Origin: DATGZH01 sp035297265
GTDB taxonomy: Bacteria; Actinomycetota; Acidimicrobiia; Acidimicrobiales; RAAP-2
Length of the DNA: 64,000 nt
Assembly: GCA_035297265.1 (NCBI GenBank)
Contig: DATGZH010000039.1
Location: forward strand, 1-64,000
Direction of reading: 5' to 3'
Both the position numbers and the translations under genes were made by a program. Each line of letters starts with the position of its first letter. The stretch's first letter is position 1. The notes below the pieces were generated by a model. The model had not been told where the DNA came from. It worked only from the letters and a program-made list of their open reading frames with translations, and made no database searches. Shown here one piece after another: positions 57,616 through 64,000 of this stretch.

Positions 57616-59601
57616 TTGGCCGCGGCCGCGGCCGCCGCCGCGGTCGCGCTCGGCGGCGGCCTCTTGCTGCTCGCCGCACCGCCGGCCGCCGCCTATCCGA
57701 CACCCGACGTGACGTTCGTCGGCCACGGCTGGGGCCACGGGATCGGCATGGGCCAGTGGGGGGCCCTCGGCTACGCCGTCGGCCAGGACCAGGGCCTCGG
57801 CCCGCAGACCTACCAGTGGATCGTGAACCACTACTACACGCCGGCCACCCTCCAGAACGACGCGGCCGACGCCGGCGACAACGTCAACGTGAAGATCGCC
57901 CTCACCGAGAACAACGGCAGCGACGTCATCGCCACCGCGCCGGGCGGGGTGACGGTGCCCGGCACCACGGCGCAGTCGGCGGTGCTCTTCCAGCCGGTCG
58001 GCGGGAACGTCTTCCAGGTGTGGGACGGCCCCGGCTGCGCCGGGCCCTGGGCGATGGTCGGGTCTCCCGTCGCCAACCCGGCGACGTCGCCCGTCTCGGC
58101 CAGCTCGATCGAGCTCTGCAACAACGGGATCTCCTACCACGGGTCGCTCGACGGCGTCTTCAACTCGAGCGGCGCGGCGCGCACGGTGAACGTCGTCAAT
58201 CTCGGGCAGTACCTCGACGACGTGGTCACGAGCGAGTCGTCTGGCGGCTGGGCCACGCTCGGCGGCCCCGGCCCGCAGGGGCAGGACTGGGGGTTCCAAG
58301 AGCTCGAGGCCCAGGCGGTGGCGGCCCGCTCCTACGTGCTCTCCACCCCGAACGGCTACGGCGGCTACGCCGACACCTGCGACCAGACCTGTCAGAGCTA
58401 CCCGGGGATCACGAACGAATCGGCCATCGGGATCCTGGCCGTCTCGTCGACGGCCGGCGAGGTGATGGAGGTCGGCACCGGTGGCCCGATCGCCGTGACC
58501 GAGTACTCCGCCTCGACCGGCGGCTACACGACCGGCGGTCCCTTCACGATCGAGCCCGACGCCGGTGACGGCATCTGCATCCCCGGCGCCTGCAACCCCA
58601 ACCACGACTGGCGGGCCCAGGTCCCGGTGAGCACGATCGAGGCGGACTGGCCGGCGGTCGGCACGCTCACCGCGGTGAACGTCACGCAGCGCAACGGCTA
58701 CGGGGACTACGGCGGCCGGGTGCTCTCGGTCAACCTCGTCGGCACCGGGGGCACGGTGCAGCTCACCGGGCCGGAGTTCGCCGACAACATCGGCCTCAAC
58801 TCGGACTGGTTCGAGCTCTCCGCCCAGCCGAGCGGCGGCGTGGGGGGCTACGTGTTCGCGGCGGCCGACGGCGGGGTCTTCGCCTTCGGCAACGCCACCT
58901 ACTGGGGCTCGATGGGCGGCCAGCCGCTGAACGAGCCGATCGTCGGCCTGGCCTCCACGGCGGACCAGAAGGGCTACTGGGAGGTGGCCTCCGACGGCGG
59001 GATCTTCAGCTTCGGTGACGCCCACTTCTGGGGCTCGATGGGGGGCCGGCCCCTGAACGAGCCGGTCGTCGGCATGGCCGCCGACCCGGCCACCGGGGGC
59101 TACTGGGAGGTGGCCTCCGACGGGGGCATCTTCAGCTTCAACGCGCCCTTCCACGGCTCGATGGGCGGCCAGCCGCTCAACCAGCCGGTGGTGGCCATGG
59201 CCTCGACGCCCGACGGGGGCGGCTACTGGTTGGTGGCCTCCGACGGCGGGATCTTCAGCTTCGGCGACGCCCACTACTGGGGCTCGACCGGGTCCATGAC
59301 CCTCCAACAGCCCATCGTCGGCATGGCGCCCACCGGCGACGGCGGCGGCTACTGGCTCGTCGCGGCCGACGGCGGCGTGTTCACGTTCGGCGACGCCGGT
59401 TACCAGGGCTCGGCCGCGGGCACGCCGGCCGGCGTCGGGACGGCGGCCCTCATCCCGACGCACACCGGGCTCGGCTACCTGATCGTCACGTCGGTCGGCC
59501 AGGCCACCAACTTCGGCGACGCCCCGCAATTCGGCGACCTCACCACGGTGCTCAGCTCCTACAGCGGACGGGTGGTGGCCGCCGCGGTCACCCCGGGCTG
59601 A
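57616..59601 (+). CDS. SpoIID/LytB-domain protein with six-repeat domain
   Basis: A 661-residue secreted protein. The signal peptide is Ala/Leu-rich (AVALGGGLLLLAAPPAAAYP); the only plausible start is TTG 57616, which has no basic N-region, so the true start may differ. Residues about 30-390 are a SpoIID-like domain: FVGHGWGHGIGMGQWGAL, LDDVVTSESSGGW and QAVAARSYVL. Residues 411-661 are six repeats of about 42 residues. SpoIID-type enzymes are lytic transglycosylases acting on denuded peptidoglycan glycans. Divergent from the LLM oxidoreductase. Confidence 0.9.
   Translation: MAAAAAAAAVALGGGLLLLAAPPAAAYPTPDVTFVGHGWGHGIGMGQWGALGYAVGQDQGLGPQTYQWIVNHYYTPATLQNDAADAGDNVNVKIALTENNGSDVIATAPGGVTVPGTTAQSAVLFQPVGGNVFQVWDGPGCAGPWAMVGSPVANPATSPVSASSIELCNNGISYHGSLDGVFNSSGAARTVNVVNLGQYLDDVVTSESSGGWATLGGPGPQGQDWGFQELEAQAVAARSYVLSTPNGYGGYADTCDQTCQSYPGITNESAIGILAVSSTAGEVMEVGTGGPIAVTEYSASTGGYTTGGPFTIEPDAGDGICIPGACNPNHDWRAQVPVSTIEADWPAVGTLTAVNVTQRNGYGDYGGRVLSVNLVGTGGTVQLTGPEFADNIGLNSDWFELSAQPSGGVGGYVFAAADGGVFAFGNATYWGSMGGQPLNEPIVGLASTADQKGYWEVASDGGIFSFGDAHFWGSMGGRPLNEPVVGMAADPATGGYWEVASDGGIFSFNAPFHGSMGGQPLNQPVVAMASTPDGGGYWLVASDGGIFSFGDAHYWGSTGSMTLQQPIVGMAPTGDGGGYWLVAADGGVFTFGDAGYQGSAAGTPAGVGTAALIPTHTGLGYLIVTSVGQATNFGDAPQFGDLTTVLSSYSGRVVAAAVTPG
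58846..59598 (+). repeat. six-unit repeat domain after SpoIID
   Basis: Units start GYVFA, GYWEV, GYWEV, GYWLV, GYWLV and GYLIV. The first four contain GSMGG or GSTGS and a PIVGMA-like strand. The last two are more diverged. Confidence 0.88.
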
Positions 59602-59612
59602 GCCGACCTCTC

Positions 59613-60386
59613 TCAGGCGTTGACGCCCGGCTCGTCGGAGCGGGGGTGGGCCTCGTCGTCGGCGACCGGTACTTTGCCGTTGCCGGCCACCGCGCCGAGC
59701 GGTGGGAAGCGACCCAGGCGGCCGAAGCGCCCGAGCCGCCCGGCGTTCACGCCGTGGTCGGCCCCCTCGAGGAGCCGGAGGTCGCCGCGGCTGTTGCCGT
59801 AGGCCCAGAGCACGGCCTGCGGGGCGCCGGTGTCGGCCAGGCCCTGGCTGCGCAGCCAGCCGACGACGCGGGCGTACTTCTCGGCGCCCCGGCAGTTCTT
59901 GCCCTCGTAGAAGCCGGTCAGGCGGCCGGTGCCGTCGACGGCGAGGCGAGTCGCGAGGACGCCGTCGACCCCGAGGATCTCACCGGCCGGCTCGACGTAG
60001 CACTCGGGCGAGGCCGAGACGATGACGACCCGGTGGCCCTCCGCCCGGTGCCACTCGAGGCGGGCCTCCATGTCGGGACGCAGGTGTTTGCGGAGGTGGG
60101 ACTCGGCGAAGGCCCGGCCCTGGCGGGCCACGCTGCCTTCGGGCAGGCCGGCCAGCAGCCGGCGGAACAGCCGTTCCTTCGCCTTGTCGGCCGCGCTCCC
60201 GCCGAAGAGGGCGCCGCGCACGAGGCTGGGCGACGTCCGGACCACCGCCCCGAGGGCCGGCAGGAGTCCCCGGACCGCCACGAGGAAGGAGAAGACGCTG
60301 CCGCCCTCGGTGAGCGTCCCGTCGAAGTCGAAGACGGCGACGGTCGGACGTCCCTGCCGGCCGTCGTCGGGCGACGCGGCCGTCAT
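59613..60386 (-). CDS. HAD-IB family phosphatase
   Basis: A 257-residue HAD hydrolase. Motif I is VFDFDGTLTEGGS, motif II VIVSASPECYV and motifs III/IV WAYGNSRGDLRLLEGAD. The YVEPAGEILGVDGVLATRL segment is typical of HAD-IB members such as SerB-like or acyltransferase-linked phosphatases. The ATG at 60386 overlaps the upstream crotonase stop by four bases. Substrate unknown. Confidence 0.92.
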   Translation of the reverse strand: MTAASPDDGRQGRPTVAVFDFDGTLTEGGSVFSFLVAVRGLLPALGAVVRTSPSLVRGALFGGSAADKAKERLFRRLLAGLPEGSVARQGRAFAESHLRKHLRPDMEARLEWHRAEGHRVVIVSASPECYVEPAGEILGVDGVLATRLAVDGTGRLTGFYEGKNCRGAEKYARVVGWLRSQGLADTGAPQAVLWAYGNSRGDLRLLEGADHGVNAGRLGRFGRLGRFPPLGAVAGNGKVPVADDEAHPRSDEPGVNA

Positions 60387-61225
60387 GCGGGCGCCCCGCC
60401 CCGGCCTGCGCCGCCCGCGAAGCGCGACGCCCCGGCCAGGGTCTCGCCGCTGGAAATGACCTCGCGCCCCCGCTGGGCCTCGTTCACCGCCGCCTCGTCC
60501 TCGCTCCGGCCCCACTGCTCGATGGCCGACAGACGGTCGCTGCGGAGGCAGATCTGGGGGAGGGCGGCCAGCTCGTGGGCGAGGGCCACGGCCGCCGTGA
60601 GGGCCTCGCCGTGCGGCACCACCCGGTTGGCCAGCCCGAACTCGAGGGCCTCGGGCCCGGCCACCGCCCGCCCGGTGAGGATCATGTCCATGGCCTGGGA
60701 GTGCCCGATGAGCCGGGGGAGCCGGACCGTGCCGAGGTCGACGAGGGGGACCCCGAAGCGTCGGCAGAACACGCCGAAGACCGCGTCCTCCGCCGCCACC
60801 CGCAGGTCGCACCACAGCGCCAGCTCGAGCCCCCCGGCCACGGCGTAGCCCTCGACGGCGGCCACGACCGGCTTCGAGAGGACGTCGCGGGTCGGGCCCA
60901 TGGGCCCGGGACCAGCGTCGGGGACCGGGCGCCGGTCGCCGGCGGTGATGGCCTTCAGGTCGGCCCCGGCGCAGAACATCCCGCCCGACCCGGTCAGGAC
61001 GGCGACGCTCGCCCCTTCGTCGGCGTCGAAGGCCGAGAAGGCCTCCCGGAGGGCGGTGGCGGTGGCGCTGTCCACGGCGTTGCGGACCTCCGGCCGGTCG
61101 ATCGTGACCACGGTGACCGGCCCGTCCACCTCGACCAGGACCTTCGGGCGGGCGTCGACCTCGCCTGGTTCGCCGGGGGACACGGCTGAGGATTCTCGCA
61201 CGGGCTCCTCTCGCGCTCGGGGCAT
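60383..61225 (-). CDS. enoyl-CoA hydratase/isomerase family protein
   Basis: A 280-residue crotonase. DRPEVRNAVDSATATAL, the oxyanion motif CAGADLKAI and AAVEGYAVAGGLELALWCDLRVAAEDAVFG are characteristic. Glu residues for hydratase activity are not obvious: FCRRFGVPLVDLGTVRLPRLIG has Asp or Gly where hydratases carry Glu, so another crotonase reaction is possible. ATG 61225 has AGGTGG. Co-transcribed with the HAD phosphatase. Confidence 0.9.
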   Translation of the reverse strand: MPRAREEPVRESSAVSPGEPGEVDARPKVLVEVDGPVTVVTIDRPEVRNAVDSATATALREAFSAFDADEGASVAVLTGSGGMFCAGADLKAITAGDRRPVPDAGPGPMGPTRDVLSKPVVAAVEGYAVAGGLELALWCDLRVAAEDAVFGVFCRRFGVPLVDLGTVRLPRLIGHSQAMDMILTGRAVAGPEALEFGLANRVVPHGEALTAAVALAHELAALPQICLRSDRLSAIEQWGRSEDEAAVNEAQRGREVISSGETLAGASRFAGGAGRGGAPA

Positions 61226-61276
61226 GCCGGCCCACCTGGGACGACGCCTCGGGGGCCATTCATGACCCAACCGGTC

Positions 61277-61302
61277 GACTATTGGTCGGTCAACCACTAG
61301 TC
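61277..61302. promoter_or_regulatory. 26-bp imperfect inverted repeat between divergent genes
   Basis: GACTATTGGT and ACCACTAGTC are 10-bp arms with one mismatch around a 6-bp spacer. The site lies between crotonase (minus) and peroxiredoxin (plus). A TetR-like repressor is the best guess; no regulator gene is adjacent. Confidence 0.45.
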
Positions 61303-61376
61303 TCCTATCGACAACGACAGCGAGACATCGGCCCCGAGGGCGGCGGCACCGCCCGGGCCCGGCACAGGAGGCATCC

Positions 61377-62012
61377 ATGGCGATCCGACTGGGCGACACC
61401 GCCCCCGACTTCACCGCCGACACCACCGAGGGGACCATCAATTTCCACGAGTGGCTGGGCGACAGCTGGGGGATCCTCTTCTCCCACCCGAAGGACTTCA
61501 CCCCGGTCTGCACGACCGAGCTGGGGGCCTTCTCCAAGGCCAAGGGCGAGTTCGACAAGCGCAACACCAAGCTCATCGGCCTCTCGGTCGACTCGGTGGA
61601 CTCCCACAAGGGCTGGGCCGGCGACATCGCCGAGACCCAGGGCTCGGAGCTCAACTTCCCGCTGATCGGCGACGAGGACCGGCAGGTGGCGGACCTCTAC
61701 GACATGATCCACCCGAACGCCAACGACACCCTCACGGTGCGCTCGGTGTTCATCATCGCCCCGGACAAGAAGGTGAAGCTCACGCTCACCTACCCCGCCT
61801 CGACCGGCCGCAACGTGGACGAGATCCTCCGGGTGCTCGACTCGCTGCAGCTGACCGCGGACTACTCGGTGGCCACGCCGGTCAACTGGAAGGACGGCCA
61901 GGACGTCATCATCGTCCCCGCCGTCTCCGACGAGGACGCCAAGACCAAGTTCCCGAAGGGCTTCAAGGCGCTCAAGCCCTACCTCCGGGTCACCCCCCAG
62001 CCCAACCGCTGA
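61377..62012 (+). CDS. 1-Cys peroxiredoxin (Prx6-type)
   Basis: A 211-residue peroxiredoxin with the peroxidatic Cys45 in HPKDFTPVCTTEL and the long C-terminal extension of the Prx6 class (SLQLTADYSVATPVNWKDGQDVIIVPAVSDEDA). No second cysteine is evident. It reduces hydroperoxides using thiol donors. A hairpin terminator follows at 62029. Confidence 0.95.
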   Translation: MAIRLGDTAPDFTADTTEGTINFHEWLGDSWGILFSHPKDFTPVCTTELGAFSKAKGEFDKRNTKLIGLSVDSVDSHKGWAGDIAETQGSELNFPLIGDEDRQVADLYDMIHPNANDTLTVRSVFIIAPDKKVKLTLTYPASTGRNVDEILRVLDSLQLTADYSVATPVNWKDGQDVIIVPAVSDEDAKTKFPKGFKALKPYLRVTPQPNR

Positions 62013-62028
62013 GGACCGACGCCGTCTG

Positions 62029-62054
62029 ACCCCGGCCCGGTGACGGGCCGGGGT
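62029..62054. terminator. perfect 11-bp hairpin between convergent genes
   Basis: ACCCCGGCCCG and CGGGCCGGGGT pair around GTGA, between the peroxiredoxin stop and the acyl-CoA synthetase stop. No U-tract on either side. Confidence 0.65.
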
Positions 62055-62074
62055 GGGCAGCCCCGCCCGACCCT

Positions 62075-63859
62075 CTACTGCGGCGCGCCCTGTTGCCGGG
62101 CGCCCAGCAGCCGGTCGCGAAGGGCCCGCTTCAGGACCTTGCCGGCCGGGTTGCGCGGCAGCGGCTCGTCCACGAACCAGAACTTGCTCGGCACGTTGTA
62201 GGCCGCCAGGTGCTCGCGCACGTGGGCGGCCAGCTCGTCGCCGCCCACCTTGGTCCCTCGTCGGAGGACGACGACCGCGCCGACCCCCTCGCCGAGCACC
62301 GGGTCGGGCACGCCGATGACCGCGCAGTCGGCCACCGCCGGGTGGGTGAAGAGGGCGTCTTCGACCTCGACCGAGTAGATGTTCTCCCCGCCCCGGATGA
62401 TGACGTCCTTCGCCCGGTCGACGATGTAGATGAAGCCCTCGTCGTCCAGGCGGGCCACGTCACCCGTGTGGAGCCAGCCCTTCGTGATGACCTGGGCGCT
62501 CTCCTCGGCCCGGCCCCAGTAGCCCCGCACCACCTGGGGGCCGCGGATCCAGAGCTCGCCGGTGACCGTCGGGCCCTGCGGCCGGTCCGGGTCCGGCTCG
62601 TCGCCGGTGAAGTCCTCGTCCACCACGGCCACGTCGGTCACCGGGACCGGCGGGCCGACGCTGTCCGGCTTGTCCACGTAGTCCGGCCCGTTGATCATGC
62701 TCGTGAGCGACGACGTCTCGGTCAGGCCGTAGCCGTTGCCGGGCTGGCCGGTCGGGAAGTGCTCCCGGATGCGGCGCACGAGGTCGGTTGGGGCCGGGGC
62801 GCCGCCGTAGGAGATGCCGGTCACCGAGGACGTGTCCCGCTTGTCGAAGTCGGGCGAGTCGAGCACCTGCATGACCATCGTGGGCACCCCGCCGAACGTG
62901 GTGATGCGCTCCCGCTCGATGAGCTCGAGGGCCCGCTCGGGGTCGAAGTGGTGCATCATCACCAGCTTCCCGCCGGCGGCCAGGTTGGTCATCATGATCG
63001 AGAGACACCCGGTCGCGTGGAAGAGCGGGACGGAAAGGAGGATGGCCGGCCGGCCGCCAACCGGTCCCATTCTTCCGCCCTCGCCGAAGCGGAGCGTCGC
63101 CCGGCTCGAGACGAAGTAGATGTTCATGAGGTTGGTGCACAGGTTGCGGTGGCTCCCGACCGCCCCCTTCGGGTGCCCCGTCGTCCCCGACGTGTAGAGG
63201 ATCGAGGCGTCCTCGTCCGGGTGGAGCTCGGCCTCGGGCAGCGCGGCGTCGTCGGGCACCTCGCCCAGCACCTCGGTCCAGGCCCGCACGGCCGTGCCGC
63301 CCGCCCTGTCGTCGGCGACCGGTTCACCACGGTGCTCGTTGGCCACGACGAGCACCCGCAGGTCGGGGAGCTCGGAGAGGTGGGGGAGCAGGCGCTCGCG
63401 GCGCTCCACGTCGGCCACGGCCACCACGCTTCCGGAGTCGACGAGGCCATAGGCGAGCTCCTCGCCGGTCCACCAGGCGTTCAAGGGCACGACCACCGCC
63501 CCGATGGCGGTGGTCGCCCAGTAGGCGGTGACCCACTCGGGCAGGTTGCGCATGGCGATGGCCACCCGGTCGCCCCTCACCACGTCGAAGTCCTCGACCA
63601 GGCGCCGGGCGAACGTGGCCGCCGCCCGGAAGTGCCCGGCGAAGGTGGTCCGCTCGTCCTCGTAGACGATGAAGTCGGCGTCGCCGTGGCCGAGCGAGAG
63701 CTCGAGGATGGCCCGCAAGGTCGGTGGGGCGTTGCGCCAGACCCGGGTGGGCACGTCGCGGATCACGACCTCGTCGATCTCGAAGAGCTGCCCCGGCGCG
63801 GTCAGGGTGGCCGTGGCCTCGGCCAGCGACACGGGCGGGTCCGCCGCGAGGTCGGTCAC
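62075..63859 (-). CDS. fatty acyl-CoA synthetase/AMP-ligase
   Basis: A 594-residue ANL-superfamily enzyme. The phosphate-binding loop is SILYTSGTTGHPKGAV, the adenine region GYGLTETSS, then TGELWIRGPQVVRGYW, HTGDVARLDDEGFIYIVDRAKDVIIRGGENIYSVEVE and a C-terminal lysine in PRNPAGKVLKR. It activates a carboxylic acid as acyl-AMP and makes the CoA thioester. GTG 63859 overlaps the orn stop by four bases. Confidence 0.95.
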   Translation of the reverse strand: MTDLAADPPVSLAEATATLTAPGQLFEIDEVVIRDVPTRVWRNAPPTLRAILELSLGHGDADFIVYEDERTTFAGHFRAAATFARRLVEDFDVVRGDRVAIAMRNLPEWVTAYWATTAIGAVVVPLNAWWTGEELAYGLVDSGSVVAVADVERRERLLPHLSELPDLRVLVVANEHRGEPVADDRAGGTAVRAWTEVLGEVPDDAALPEAELHPDEDASILYTSGTTGHPKGAVGSHRNLCTNLMNIYFVSSRATLRFGEGGRMGPVGGRPAILLSVPLFHATGCLSIMMTNLAAGGKLVMMHHFDPERALELIERERITTFGGVPTMVMQVLDSPDFDKRDTSSVTGISYGGAPAPTDLVRRIREHFPTGQPGNGYGLTETSSLTSMINGPDYVDKPDSVGPPVPVTDVAVVDEDFTGDEPDPDRPQGPTVTGELWIRGPQVVRGYWGRAEESAQVITKGWLHTGDVARLDDEGFIYIVDRAKDVIIRGGENIYSVEVEDALFTHPAVADCAVIGVPDPVLGEGVGAVVVLRRGTKVGGDELAAHVREHLAAYNVPSKFWFVDEPLPRNPAGKVLKRALRDRLLGARQQGAPQ

Positions 63860-64000
63860 CGGGCCTCCGGGGTGCCCACCCTCATCCCGGCCGACGGGCG
63901 CTCGCCCTCGGGCGGGCGGAACACGGCCGAGCGGTAGTAGGCCAGCTCCTCCACGCTCTCCTTGATGTCGCCGATCGCCCGGTGCGAGCCGCGCTTCACC
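63856..64000 (-). CDS. orn: oligoribonuclease, C-terminal part (gene runs off the window)
   Basis: The last 47 codons on the minus strand begin VKRGSHRAIGDIKESVEELAYYR, the conserved C-terminus of oligoribonuclease, a DEDDh 3'-5' exonuclease that degrades 2-5 nt RNAs. A Pro/Gly-rich tail ends at 63856. The catalytic N-terminus is beyond 64000. Its stop overlaps the start of the acyl-CoA synthetase. Confidence 0.9.
   Translation of the reverse strand, partial: VKRGSHRAIGDIKESVEELAYYRSAVFRPPEGERPSAGMRVGTPEAR

Noticed and set aside
56887..59529. An 880-residue open frame on the minus strand
   Set aside because: It is antisense to the SpoIID repeat protein. Its apparent VGxxEDPAVGGHxPVA repeats only mirror the real repeats on the other strand.

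Overview
The window is a high-GC chromosomal segment from an actinobacterium, most likely of the class Acidimicrobiia. This is inferred from four things: frequent GTG and TTG starts, the actinobacterial CysM/CysO/Mec cysteine module, F420-type (LLM and deazaflavin nitroreductase) enzymes, and five secreted proteins carrying tandem repeats of the GYWLVASDGGVFAFGDA type. No phage, insertion sequence, integrase or CRISPR array is visible. Because of the base composition, most long open frames are antisense shadows of real genes.

Left part (1-16 kb). A leftward set contains a PHP phosphoesterase cut by the window edge, a cytochrome P450 with its downstream TetR regulator and a perfect 17-bp operator, a secreted S15-type peptidase, and a thiolase/DUF35 pair, suggesting lipid or steroid-like side-chain catabolism. 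It is followed by a VapBC module with a visible operator, the first repeat protein, a methyltransferase, an SMP-30-like enzyme, a copper amine oxidase, a DUF2277 protein, a cyclic-nucleotide-binding protein, a diverged ketol-acid-reductoisomerase-like protein, a DUF4389 membrane protein and two DinB/TIGR03085-type proteins.

Middle part (16-41 kb). Here lie a WYL regulator divergent from a DinB gene, an NlpC/P60 repeat protein, several small enzymes, a frameshifted deazaflavin nitroreductase, an orphan ABC substrate-binding protein, and a patch of accessory debris (FG-GAP gene fragment, headless antitoxin plus VapC, complete HicAB) ending at the 3' end of ssrA. smpB and ssrA are adjacent. To their right is a dense rightward cluster mec-cysO-cysM-MBL hydrolase-rph-rdgB, then two MaoC-type dehydratase genes separated by a GDSL esterase, an SDR/hydrolase pair, glycerate kinase, and secreted proteins of unknown function.

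Right part (41-64 kb). tRNA-Leu(UAG) and clpP precede a surface-glycan locus: ABC-2 permease, Wzt-like ATPase, methyltransferase-like proteins and four GT4-type glycosyltransferases, three of them paralogous. Two large secreted proteins with an FG-GAP-like N-terminal region and the repeat domain sit inside this locus, and a SpoIID/LytB protein with the same repeat domain follows. The window ends with a HAD phosphatase/enoyl-CoA hydratase pair, a 1-Cys peroxiredoxin, an acyl-CoA synthetase and the 3' end of orn.

Main point: all five repeat proteins carry six copies of a 38-44 residue unit, although the rest of each protein differs (nothing, NlpC/P60, FG-GAP-like, FG-GAP-like, SpoIID). A fixed copy number of six suggests a closed six-bladed beta-propeller used as a shared surface or cell-wall module. 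This is inference from sequence only.
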